DNA from: Clostridiaceae bacterium
GTDB lineage: Bacteria; Bacillota; Clostridia; Oscillospirales; Acutalibacteraceae
Direction of reading: 5' to 3'
DNA length: 12,483 nucleotides
Assembly: GCA_016297645.1 (NCBI GenBank)
Contig: JAEDGF010000055.1
Location: 1 to 12,483 of the forward strand
Both the position numbers and the translations under genes were made by a program. The notes beneath the pieces are model-generated. The model was not told the origin of the DNA, searched no databases, and saw only the letters and a list, made by a program, of their open reading frames with translations. Within the stretch, counting starts at the first letter, position 1. Each line of letters starts with the position of its first letter. Shown here one piece after another: positions 1 through 6,391 of the stretch.

Positions 1-23
1 TTTTTGCGGTCTGGGCTTTTTTT
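1..23. terminator. Possible half of a terminator at the window edge
   Basis: The + strand here has a T-run, a GC-rich arm (gcggtctgggc, about 6-16) and then seven T. On the - strand, downstream of clpX, this reads A-run, gcccagaccgc, A-run. This is how one arm of a bidirectional intrinsic terminator with A/T flanks looks. The partner arm would lie to the left of the window and cannot be seen, so this is an inference from one arm only. If correct, it would end the leftward tig-clpP-clpX transcript. Confidence 0.3.
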
Positions 24-51
24 ACATCCCCTTGTCGATTGTTCTGAATTG

Positions 52-1341
52 TTATGCCGTTGTGTCCGTCGGAAGGCTCTTCGGCGTAAGGCGCGAAGGG
101 TCTTTTTCCATAAGCGGAACACTGCCGTTTTTTACGCAGTCGGCGGTTATTGTTATCTTCGCTATCGAAGTGTCGGACGGTGCGGTGAACATCACGGGCA
201 GCAGAATTTTCTCCATGATAGCCCTGAGTCCGCGTGCGCCCGTTTTGCTTTCGAGTGCTGTTTTTGCTATGAGAGTGAGCGCCTCCGGCTCAAAATCAAG
301 CTCCACATTGTCGATCGCGAACAAGCCCTTGTACTGCTTGATGATTGCGTTTTTCGGTTCTGTGAGAATCTTTATAAGTGCCGCTTCGTCGAGATTTTTC
401 AGTGCCGTGAGTACCGGCATTCTGCCGACAAGCTCCGGGATAAGTCCGAATTTTACGAGATCCGCCGGAATGACCTTCGTCATGACGGCGTCCGATTCGA
501 ACTCTGCCTTGCTTTGCAGCTCGCTGCCGAAGCCGAGTACCTTGTTGCCGAGCCGCTTTTCGACTATCTTTTCGATTCCGTCAAACGCGCCGCCGCAGAT
601 AAACAGAATGTTCGAGGTGTCTATCTGAATGAACTCCTGCTGGGGGTGTTTTCTGCCGCCCTGAGGAGGAACATTGGCAAGGGTGCCTTCGAGAATTTTA
701 AGAAGCGCCTGCTGAACGCCCTCGCCGCTGACATCGCGCGTTATCGAGGGGTTCTCGCTCTTGCGGGCTATTTTATCTATCTCGTCGACATAGATAATGC
801 CGCGCTGAGCCTTTTCAACATCGTAGTCGGCAGCCTGAATAAGACGGAGCAGAATGTTTTCGACATCTTCACCGACATATCCGGCTTCCGTAAGAGTTGT
901 GGCGTCGGCTATCGCAAAGGGGACATCAAGCGTTTTTGCAAGCGTCTGTGCAAGCAGCGTTTTTCCGACTCCGGTAGGGCCGAGCAGCAGAATGTTGCTC
1001 TTTACAAGCTCTACATCGACTTTATTTTTGCGGTATATGCGCTTATAGTGGTTGTATACGGCGACGCTGAGCGCAATTTTTGCCTCGTCCTGCCCTATAA
1101 CATATTCGTCAAGGCGAGCCTTTATCTCCTGCGGCTTCGGTAATACTCGCGGAGACGCGGTGCTGCGTCTGTTGGGCTTCGGACGGGCAGAGTCGCCCGA
1201 TTCGATTATCGAACGACAATTTTCAATGCATTCGTCACAGATATACGCATCGGGTCCCTGGATTAGCATTGAAACCTGATCCTGAGTTCTTCCGCAGAAG
1301 GAACAGCGTATCTGCCTGTCGTTTGGATCATACTTACTCAA
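52..1341 (-). CDS. clpX: ATP-dependent Clp protease ATP-binding subunit ClpX
   Basis: This is a hexameric AAA+ unfoldase that feeds tagged or misfolded cytosolic proteins into the ClpP chamber. The product is 429 residues, normal for the family. Residues 10-45 form the N-terminal zinc-binding domain (Cys13, Cys16, Cys35, Cys38). Walker A is GPTGVGKT at 121-128, Walker B includes Asp186-Glu187, and pore loops are GYVG (154-157) and RKH (230-232). An LGF tripeptide at 269-271 matches the loop that docks on ClpP. The arginine finger is about Arg307 and the sensor-2 motif GAR is at 368-370. The start codon is TTG. GGAGG lies 9 nt upstream (1351-1355), the codon just before the TTG is an in-frame stop, and the next internal Met (residue 25) would delete the first zinc ligands. 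It lies 17 nt downstream of clpP and is surely in the same transcript. It ends with a Thr/Ala-rich tail of no known role. Confidence 0.98.
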   Translation of the reverse strand: MSKYDPNDRQIRCSFCGRTQDQVSMLIQGPDAYICDECIENCRSIIESGDSARPKPNRRSTASPRVLPKPQEIKARLDEYVIGQDEAKIALSVAVYNHYKRIYRKNKVDVELVKSNILLLGPTGVGKTLLAQTLAKTLDVPFAIADATTLTEAGYVGEDVENILLRLIQAADYDVEKAQRGIIYVDEIDKIARKSENPSITRDVSGEGVQQALLKILEGTLANVPPQGGRKHPQQEFIQIDTSNILFICGGAFDGIEKIVEKRLGNKVLGFGSELQSKAEFESDAVMTKVIPADLVKFGLIPELVGRMPVLTALKNLDEAALIKILTEPKNAIIKQYKGLFAIDNVELDFEPEALTLIAKTALESKTGARGLRAIMEKILLPVMFTAPSDTSIAKITITADCVKNGSVPLMEKDPSRLTPKSLPTDTTA

Positions 1342-1358
1342 TTAAAAATTCCTCCGGT

Positions 1359-1967
1359 TCAGTTGCGTTTATAGATGACCTTATCTATAAGGCCGTAGGC
1401 TGCGGCTTCTTCGGCGGACATGAAGTTGTCCCTGTCGGTGTCGCGTGCGATGATATCAAGCGGCTTGCCCGTTTCCTCGGCGAGAATTCTGTTTATGGTT
1501 TCACGCGTTTTCAGAATGTGGTCTGCTGCTATCTTGATATCGCTTGCCTGACCCTGCGCACCGCCGAGCGGCTGATGTATCATTATCTCCGCGTTGGGCA
1601 GAGCGTAGCGTTTGCCCTTTGTGCCTGCCGCAAGGAGAAATGCGCCCATGCTTGCAGCCATGCCCATGCAGATGGTGGACACATCGCACTTGATGTACTG
1701 CATGGTGTCGAAGATGGCGAAGCCCGCCGATACACTTCCGCCGGGGGAGTTGATGTAAAATGAAATATCCTTGTCGGGATCCTGTCCTTCAAGGAAAAGA
1801 AGCTGTGCTACAACAAGGCTTGCCGTGACATCGTTTACCTCCTCCGACAAAACGATTATTCTGTCGTTGAGAAGGCGCGAGAAAATGTCGTATGCTCTTT
1901 CGCCTCTGTTTGTGTTTTCGATAACGGTGGGAACGAGCGACATGAAGTTGGGATAATTCTGTGCCAT
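1359..1967 (-). CDS. clpP: ATP-dependent Clp protease proteolytic subunit ClpP
   Basis: This is the serine peptidase that forms the two-heptamer chamber of Clp proteases and works with the adjacent ClpX. It has 202 residues, the usual size. The catalytic triad is Ser106 (in GMAASMGAF), His131 (in IHQPLGG) and Asp180 (in DTDRDNF). The spacings of 25 and 49 residues match those of E. coli ClpP. The oligomerisation and substrate-groove segment NSPGGSVSAG is at 73-82. The ATG is preceded by AAGGAGG at 1977-1983 with a 9-nt gap. This ribosome-binding site sits in the loop of a perfect 6-bp inverted repeat (1969-1989). The gene lies between tig and clpX, all leftward. No separate strong promoter is visible in the 115 nt after tig, so it probably depends on readthrough from the tig promoter. 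No CtsR- or CIRCE-like box was found nearby. Confidence 0.98.
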   Translation of the reverse strand: MAQNYPNFMSLVPTVIENTNRGERAYDIFSRLLNDRIIVLSEEVNDVTASLVVAQLLFLEGQDPDKDISFYINSPGGSVSAGFAIFDTMQYIKCDVSTICMGMAASMGAFLLAAGTKGKRYALPNAEIMIHQPLGGAQGQASDIKIAADHILKTRETINRILAEETGKPLDIIARDTDRDNFMSAEEAAAYGLIDKVIYKRN

Positions 1968-1968
1968 G

Positions 1969-1989
1969 TTAACCTACCTCCTTGGTTAA
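1969..1989 (-). promoter_or_regulatory. Hairpin presenting the clpP ribosome-binding site in its loop
   Basis: The - strand reads TTAACC, then the 9-nt loop AAGGAGGTA, then GGTTAA, with the clpP ATG 1 nt further on. The stem is a perfect 6 bp and the whole Shine-Dalgarno sequence is in the loop. The base pairing is directly visible. A regulatory effect on clpP translation is inference; the stem is AT-rich and would be only marginally stable. Confidence 0.4.
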
Positions 1990-2005
1990 TTGCAATTTCA
2001 AAACA

Positions 2006-2030
2006 GAGGTGCTGCGCCGGGCAACACCTC
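2006..2030 (-). terminator. Stem-loop between tig and clpP (terminator or attenuator)
   Basis: On the - strand, GAGGTGTTGC and GCAGCACCTC form a 10-bp stem with one G-U pair and a 5-nt loop (CCGGC). TGTTTTG follows, a short, interrupted U-tract. The position, right after the tig stop and before clpP, fits an intrinsic terminator that lets part of the transcription through and so lowers clpPX output relative to tig. The 3' arm contains ACCTC, which could also pair with the clpP ribosome-binding site about 25 nt downstream. Strength is uncertain because the U-tract is weak. Confidence 0.5.
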
Positions 2031-2082
2031 CGTGTGAGCGATAATATGATTGCCGGAATTACTGATTTTTATTCGAAAAATA

Positions 2083-3483
2083 TTATTCGGCTGCGTCAGC
2101 TTCCGCAGGTGCCTCGGCAGGAGCTTCCTCTGCGGCTTTTTTCTTTGTGGTTCTCTTTGCGGGAGCCTTCTTCTTGGGCTCTTCCTCTGCCGCTTCCTCT
2201 GCCTTGGGTTCCTCTGCGACGGCGGAGTCGGTAACGAGCGAAGAAGCCTTTCTCATTTTGAGTTCCTTGGCGAGAGTTTCGGTCGCAACAGCCTTCTTGA
2301 CGGCTTCGACCTCTATTTTGTATCTCTCAGCCATGTCGGCGAATTCCTTTTCAAGCTCCTCGTCGGTTACATCGAGGTTTTCAAGCTCGACGATCTTTTC
2401 GAGAGCAAGCTCGATTCTTACTTCCTCTTCGGCTCTCTCTTTGTAGCTGTCTTTAAGTGAGTCGGGAGTCATGCCGAGGTATTTAAGGTACATCTCGAAG
2501 GGGATACCCTGTGATTCGACATTGTACTTGAACTCGTTCACCATGTTCTCGGCTGTTCTTTCGATCATGCACTCGGGAATCTCGGCGTTTACGAGAGAAG
2601 CAAGCTTGCTGAATACTTCGTTCTCGAAGGCTCTCTTTGCGTTCTTTTCTTTGTTTTCCGCAAGGTTCTTTTTGAGGTCTGCCTTGTACTCGTCGAGAGT
2701 GTCGAACTCGCTGATATCCTTTGCAAACTCGTCGTCAAGTGCGGGAAGCTCTTTTGTTTTAAGGTCTTTGAGGGTTACTTTGAAAACAGCCTCTTTGCCT
2801 GCCAGATCCTCCGTGTACTTCTCGGGGAAGGTGACATTGACATCGAACGAGTCGCCGACATTGTGTCCGACTATCTGCTCTTCAAAGCCGGGGATAAAGC
2901 TGCCCGAGCCGAGTTCAAGGTCGTGATCCTCGCCCTTGCCGCCGTCGAATGCAGCGCCGTCAACAAAGCCCTCGAAGTCGATTACGGCAATGTCGCCGTT
3001 CTGAGCGGCTCTTCCCTCAACGGTGATTTCTCTTGCGTTTTCTTCAAGCTTTCTGTTAAGCTCCGCGTCTACTTCCTCGTCGGTTACTTCGGTGCTTGCT
3101 TTAGGTGCCTTGATGCCCTTGTAGCCGTCAAGCTCGATAACGGGCTTTACCGTTACCTTGCAGGTAAGCTCAACACCCTCTTTGCCTACTGACTTTATAT
3201 CAAAATCGAACGGCTGGCTGACGACATCGAGCTTCTCGGATTCGATTGCGCTTTCGTAAGCGTCCGGGAAAGCGATATCGAGAGCCGAATCATAGAATAC
3301 ATTTGCGCCGTATTCTCTCTCGATGAGAGCGCGGGGAGCTTTGCCCTTTCTCCAACCCTTGACGGTTATGTTGTTCTTTTCTTTGAGATAAGCCTTCTGA
3401 ACGGCTTTTTCAAAATCCTCTGCGGAAATGGAAAGCGAAAGAGTGTATTCGTTGGTTCCTGTTTTTTCAGCTGAAACTGACAT
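2083..3483 (-). CDS. tig: Trigger factor, ribosome-associated chaperone and peptidyl-prolyl isomerase
   Basis: Trigger factor binds the ribosome exit tunnel and shields nascent chains. The N-terminal domain carries the ribosome-docking signature as GWRKGKAP (43-50; usually GFRxGxxP). The FKBP-type isomerase domain spans about 160-245 and includes GSGSFIPGFE and a YTEDLAGK segment. A long helical C-terminal domain follows. The start is set at the MSVSAEK methionine because GGAGG (3491-3495) lies 7 nt upstream; an in-frame ATG 24 nt earlier would put this ribosome-binding site inside the gene. The protein is 466 residues, longer than the ~425-430 usual for the family. The excess is a low-complexity Ala/Glu/Lys/Pro tail at about 417-466, with a basic patch (KKKAPAKRTTKKK) followed by an acidic end. 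It is the first gene of the leftward tig-clpP-clpX block. Confidence 0.97.
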   Translation of the reverse strand: MSVSAEKTGTNEYTLSLSISAEDFEKAVQKAYLKEKNNITVKGWRKGKAPRALIEREYGANVFYDSALDIAFPDAYESAIESEKLDVVSQPFDFDIKSVGKEGVELTCKVTVKPVIELDGYKGIKAPKASTEVTDEEVDAELNRKLEENAREITVEGRAAQNGDIAVIDFEGFVDGAAFDGGKGEDHDLELGSGSFIPGFEEQIVGHNVGDSFDVNVTFPEKYTEDLAGKEAVFKVTLKDLKTKELPALDDEFAKDISEFDTLDEYKADLKKNLAENKEKNAKRAFENEVFSKLASLVNAEIPECMIERTAENMVNEFKYNVESQGIPFEMYLKYLGMTPDSLKDSYKERAEEEVRIELALEKIVELENLDVTDEELEKEFADMAERYKIEVEAVKKAVATETLAKELKMRKASSLVTDSAVAEEPKAEEAAEEEPKKKAPAKRTTKKKAAEEAPAEAPAEADAAE

Positions 3484-3499
3484 TTGTTTTCCTCCTGGC

Positions 3500-3531
3500 G
3501 TCCGCATTTCGTTCGGTTAAACCGCGCGGAC
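3500..3531 (-). other. Stem-loop in the tig leader
   Basis: In the transcript GTCCGC and GCGGAC can close a 6-bp stem around a second small palindrome (CGGTTTAACCG). The structure ends 4 nt before the tig GGAGG and lies in the ~80-nt leader predicted from the promoter. The pairing is visible; any role in mRNA stability or translation is a guess. Confidence 0.35.
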
Positions 3532-3568
3532 TGAATTTTTTTGCATGGGTGCATATATAAGCCTTAGT

Positions 3569-3597
3569 ATTATAGCAGATACAAACACATTTTTCCA
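3569..3597 (-). promoter_or_regulatory. Promoter of tig (extended -10, sigma-A type)
   Basis: On the - strand: -35 TGGAAA (3592-3597), 17-nt spacer, -10 TATAAT (3569-3574), with TGC just before the -10, making an extended -10 element. The predicted start point is about 3562, giving a leader of about 80 nt to the tig ATG. It lies just past the end of the phosphoesterase gene, so tig has its own transcript. Confidence 0.75.
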
Positions 3598-3632
3598 TAG
3601 TTATTTTACAAAAAAGTATGAAATCTTTTGAG

Positions 3633-4331
3633 TCATATCATAACACATTTTGGGCAAAACGCGAGAAAATCGGCAGAAATGAGGGAGAATCGAATCCCGT
3701 CCTCCGTAAAATCCGCGAACCGCCCCGTCCTGTCGCCGTGTATATGCCCGAAGTAGCAGCGCTTTATGCCGTATTTTTTCAGGACAGTCATAATGGGTTC
3801 GCACACCTTGCCGTCGAAAACAACGGGGTAGTGCATGAACACAACAGGCTCTCCACCGGTTTTAATACCTTCTTCAACAGAGCGGGCAAGCCTGCCGGCT
3901 TCGCGGTCTATGACCTTTCTGTTCTGCTCCGAGTCTGCTCCGGCGGCGTCAAAAAACCATCCGCGCGAACCGCACACCGCGATATCGCCCACGCGGTAGG
4001 CGTTGTTGAAAAGAAATCTGATCGTATTAAAGCCGTTTTTCTCGACAAAGCCGTTTAATTTGTTCATCGTCTGCCACCAGTAGTCGTGGTTGCCCTTGCC
4101 GATTATCTTTGTCCCGGGCAATTCGTTGAGCCAGCGAAAATCCGCAGCGGCTTCTTCGAGCGTCATCGCCCACGAGATATCTCCGGGAATGACCACCGTG
4201 TCGCCGGGGGAAACGAGGGCGGTCCATTTTTCTTTAAGACGGTCTGTGTAGTCTGCCCAGCCCTTGAATATGTCCATCGGCTTGTCGCAGCCGAAGGAGA
4301 GATGTGTGTCGGCAAGCGTAAAAAGAGCCAT
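3633..4331 (-). CDS. Calcineurin-like metallophosphoesterase (COG1768-type predicted phosphohydrolase)
   Basis: The 232-residue protein has the full metallophosphoesterase motif set in order: DTH (Asp8, His10), GD (Gly50-Asp51), GNHD (80-83), a histidine in MHYP (His167) and GHIHG (195-199). These residues bind two metal ions and hydrolyse phosphoester bonds. The short form with GDISW and GNHDYWW fits the uncharacterised group of cytosolic phosphohydrolases common in Firmicutes. The substrate is unknown. There is no signal peptide or membrane segment. A strong AAAGGAGG site (4343-4351) precedes the ATG, with a rather long gap of about 11-12 nt. The gene is divergent from the DUF1540 gene (101 nt between starts) and ends 149 nt before tig, which has its own promoter. 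Family assignment is sure; the specific function cannot be named. Confidence 0.92.
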   Translation of the reverse strand: MALFTLADTHLSFGCDKPMDIFKGWADYTDRLKEKWTALVSPGDTVVIPGDISWAMTLEEAAADFRWLNELPGTKIIGKGNHDYWWQTMNKLNGFVEKNGFNTIRFLFNNAYRVGDIAVCGSRGWFFDAAGADSEQNRKVIDREAGRLARSVEEGIKTGGEPVVFMHYPVVFDGKVCEPIMTVLKKYGIKRCYFGHIHGDRTGRFADFTEDGIRFSLISADFLAFCPKCVMI

Positions 4332-4432
4332 GTTCGCCCGTTGCCTCCTTTACCGAAATTTCTTGAAAACAGGAAAATTTTTCCGTGTATCGCGCGGTGT
4401 GTTCTGCGCATACTTACAGCGAGGTGATTAAA

Positions 4433-4609
4433 ATGAGTAATTCATCGAAACAAAACGACAAGAGAATAAAGTGCGACGCCAAAAACTGCATCCACAATTC
4501 TGCGGACTGCCGCTGCACTGCCGATTCGATCAAGGTAGGCTGTTCGAGTGCCTGCACCTGTGACGAAACCGCGTGCAAGACCTTCGAGCTCAGCTCGACC
4601 GCCGACTGA
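4433..4609 (+). CDS. DUF1540 small cysteine-rich protein
   Basis: This is a 58-residue cytosolic protein with eight cysteines (14, 19, 26, 28, 37, 41, 43, 48). The order C-x4-C-x6-C-x-C-x8-C-x3-C-x-C-x4-C followed by ACKTFEL fits the DUF1540 family, including the paired 'C-x-A-D-S-I-K-V' and 'C-x-T-F' segments. The family is widespread in Clostridia, often as small single-domain or duplicated proteins, and has no established function. The cysteine content suggests metal binding, which is inference. The start is chosen at the ATG 6 nt after GAGGTG. A longer frame from 4385 has no such site. It is transcribed alone, divergent from the phosphoesterase and convergent with thrC. Confidence 0.85.
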   Translation: MSNSSKQNDKRIKCDAKNCIHNSADCRCTADSIKVGCSSACTCDETACKTFELSSTAD

Positions 4610-4638
4610 ACCGGCGCAATACTCTGATTTTATTTTAA

Positions 4639-4675
4639 CGGGGACTGCGAAAGCCGTGTGTTTTCGCGGTCCCCG
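4639..4675. terminator. Long hairpin between convergent DUF1540 and thrC genes
   Basis: Arms at 4639-4652 and 4662-4675 form a 14-bp stem with one G-U pair and a 9-nt loop. It is placed 29 nt after the DUF1540 stop. There is no T-run after it on the + strand (cgccgcg follows), and on the - strand an A-rich, not U-rich, stretch follows. It therefore fits a transcript 3'-end structure between convergent genes better than a textbook intrinsic terminator. A weaker pairing at 4691-4728 (AAAAGCG with CGCTTTT) sits right at the thrC end. Confidence 0.55.
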
Positions 4676-4728
4676 CGCCGCGTCGGGGATAAAAGCGTTA
4701 TAGATAAAAATGACGGTGCGTCCGCTTT

Positions 4729-6225
4729 TTACTTTATTCCGAGAAGTGAATATACGGCAGCTTCCATTTCGTCCGTCCTGACTGTTTTCCTGAAGCGTAC
4801 CTCGGCGTTTTTAAGCTCTTTGAGCTGCTTCGGCGCTGCTGTGCCGGTCATCTTTTCGAGTTCGTCCACCATCGAGAATTCGTCCGGGGGCAGCTCTTTG
4901 CCTGCGCCGACGGCTTCAAGCACCGCCTTTGCGAACTTGTAGGGGGAAGCGGTCGAGTCGATAACGCAGGGCGCTGCGTCGCCCGTTGCGGCGGCATATT
5001 TTTCGTATACTCCGACTCCTACCGCCGTGTGGGTATCGCACAGGTAGTTGTATTTTTCAAAGACCGTATGTATGGTCTGTTTTGTTTCGGTGTCGTCGCA
5101 GAAATCAGCCGAGAACAGCGATTTTATTTTTTCGAGAATATCTGCGGAAACGGTGAATTCGCCCGTTTTCGCGAGAGAAGCATAGAGTCTGTTTATCTCG
5201 TCGCTGTCGTTGCCGGAGAGGTGGTAGAGGAGCCGTTCGAGGTTGCTCGAAATGAGAATGTCCATAGACGGCGAAACGGTCGTATGGAACGGACGGCAGC
5301 GGTTGTAGTGACCGGTGGTGAGGAACTCCGTGAGAACATTGTTGGCGTTCGAAGCGCAGATGAGTCTGTTTACGGGCAGTCCCATTTCGCGCGCGTAGTA
5401 AGCCGCGAGAATGTTGCCGAAGTTGCCGGTGGGAACGGTGAAGTTTATCCTGTCGCCGTTCTTTATTATATCCTGCTTTATCATGTCTGCGTATGCCGAG
5501 AAGTAGTAGACGATCTGAGGAACGAGTCTGCCCCAGTTTATGGAATTCGCTGATGAAAACGCCATGTTGTTTTCGTCGAGCTTCGCCTTTACCGCGGGGT
5601 CGGTGAAAATGCGCTTAACGCCGGTCTGTGCGTCGTCGAAGTTGCCGTAGATGGCGCAGACGCCCACATTGCCGCCCTTTTGAGTCGTCATTTGCAGCTT
5701 CTGCATGGGGCTTACGCCGTCCTCGGGGTAGAAAACGAGAATGCGTGTCCCGGCAACATCCTTGAAGCCTTCAAGCGCCGCCTTGCCCGTGTCGCCCGAG
5801 GTGGCAACGAGAATGACGGTTTCCTTGCCGCCCGACACTCTTTTTGCCGCTCCGGTGAGAAGGTACGGAAGGAGCTGCAAAGCCATATCCTTGAAGGCAC
5901 AGGTAGGGCCGTGCCATAATTCGAGAATATTGAGTCCGCCGCCGACTGATACGGTCGGTGCAACATCTGCGGACGAAAAACCGGTGCCGTATGCCCCCTC
6001 GGTGTATTCATCAAGCTCTTCCTTTGTGTAATCTGTCAGATAGAGCGAAAGCACGGCGCGCGCGCGTTCGATGTAGGTCATCGGGACGAGCGACTCGATG
6101 AATTCGGCGGTTATGTGCGGAATTTCCTTGGGGACGAACAGTCCGCCCTCGGAAGATATTCCCGACGCTATCGCCTGTGCCGATGAAACTGAGAGAGAGT
6201 TGTTTCTTGTTGACGAGTATTGCAT
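4729..6225 (-). CDS. thrC: Threonine synthase
   Basis: This PLP enzyme converts O-phospho-L-homoserine to L-threonine, the last step of threonine synthesis. The 498-residue length and N-terminus (YSSTRN at 3-8, SEGGLFVP at 25-32) fit the longer E. coli/yeast-type threonine synthase. The PLP-binding lysine is Lys112 in the FKDMALQLLP segment, and the phosphate-binding loop is TSGDTGKAA (142-150). The ATG is preceded by GGAGG (6232-6236) with a 6-nt gap. A sigma-A type promoter is visible 37-65 nt upstream, divergent from tldD. The predicted leader of about 30 nt leaves no room for an attenuator or T-box, so control by amino-acid supply is not evident here. No other threonine or homoserine gene is in the window. 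Confidence 0.96.
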   Translation of the reverse strand: MQYSSTRNNSLSVSSAQAIASGISSEGGLFVPKEIPHITAEFIESLVPMTYIERARAVLSLYLTDYTKEELDEYTEGAYGTGFSSADVAPTVSVGGGLNILELWHGPTCAFKDMALQLLPYLLTGAAKRVSGGKETVILVATSGDTGKAALEGFKDVAGTRILVFYPEDGVSPMQKLQMTTQKGGNVGVCAIYGNFDDAQTGVKRIFTDPAVKAKLDENNMAFSSANSINWGRLVPQIVYYFSAYADMIKQDIIKNGDRINFTVPTGNFGNILAAYYAREMGLPVNRLICASNANNVLTEFLTTGHYNRCRPFHTTVSPSMDILISSNLERLLYHLSGNDSDEINRLYASLAKTGEFTVSADILEKIKSLFSADFCDDTETKQTIHTVFEKYNYLCDTHTAVGVGVYEKYAAATGDAAPCVIDSTASPYKFAKAVLEAVGAGKELPPDEFSMVDELEKMTGTAAPKQLKELKNAEVRFRKTVRTDEMEAAVYSLLGIK

Positions 6226-6261
6226 AAAGCACCTCCGGTGAAATAAAAATATACAAATTCC

Positions 6262-6290
6262 ATTTTACCAAATAAAAAAAGAAAAGTAAA
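6262..6290 (-). promoter_or_regulatory. Promoter of thrC (extended -10)
   Basis: On the - strand: -35 TTTACT (6285-6290), 17-nt spacer, -10 TAAAAT (6262-6267), with TGG just before the -10. The predicted start point is about 6255, about 30 nt before the thrC ATG. It is back to back with the tldD promoter in a 166-nt AT-rich intergenic region. Confidence 0.6.
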
Positions 6291-6338
6291 CAGCGAAACC
6301 GAAAAATCCGTATCATATGAATATATATGTTATTTTAC

Positions 6339-6367
6339 TTGTCTTTTCTTTAATTGTATGTTATACT
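6339..6367 (+). promoter_or_regulatory. Promoter of tldD-tldE (extended -10)
   Basis: -35 TTGTCT (6339-6344), 17-nt spacer, -10 TATACT (6362-6367), with TGT just before the -10. The predicted start point is about 6374, giving a leader of under 20 nt that still contains GGAGG. It also settles the tldD start, because an upstream in-frame ATG at 6317 would lie before the promoter. Confidence 0.75.
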
Positions 6368-6391
6368 GACAGAATACGGAGGCGAAGAAAA

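Noticed and set aside
4..1143. A 379-codon open frame on the + strand opposite clpX
   Set aside because: It is a shadow of clpX with no recognisable domain and no ribosome-binding site.
1968..2082. A separate clpP promoter (TATTAT on the - strand at 2041-2046)
   Set aside because: No acceptable -35 hexamer lies at 16-18 nt and there is no extended -10.
4363..4391. A promoter for the DUF1540 gene (TTGAAA with a TGTATC -10)
   Set aside because: The -10 matches only half of the consensus; not strong enough to annotate.
6317..6391. An upstream start for tldD giving a hydrophobic signal-like N-terminus
   Set aside because: It lies before the TTGTCT/TATACT promoter and has no ribosome-binding site; the ATG at 6392 has GGAGG 9 nt upstream.
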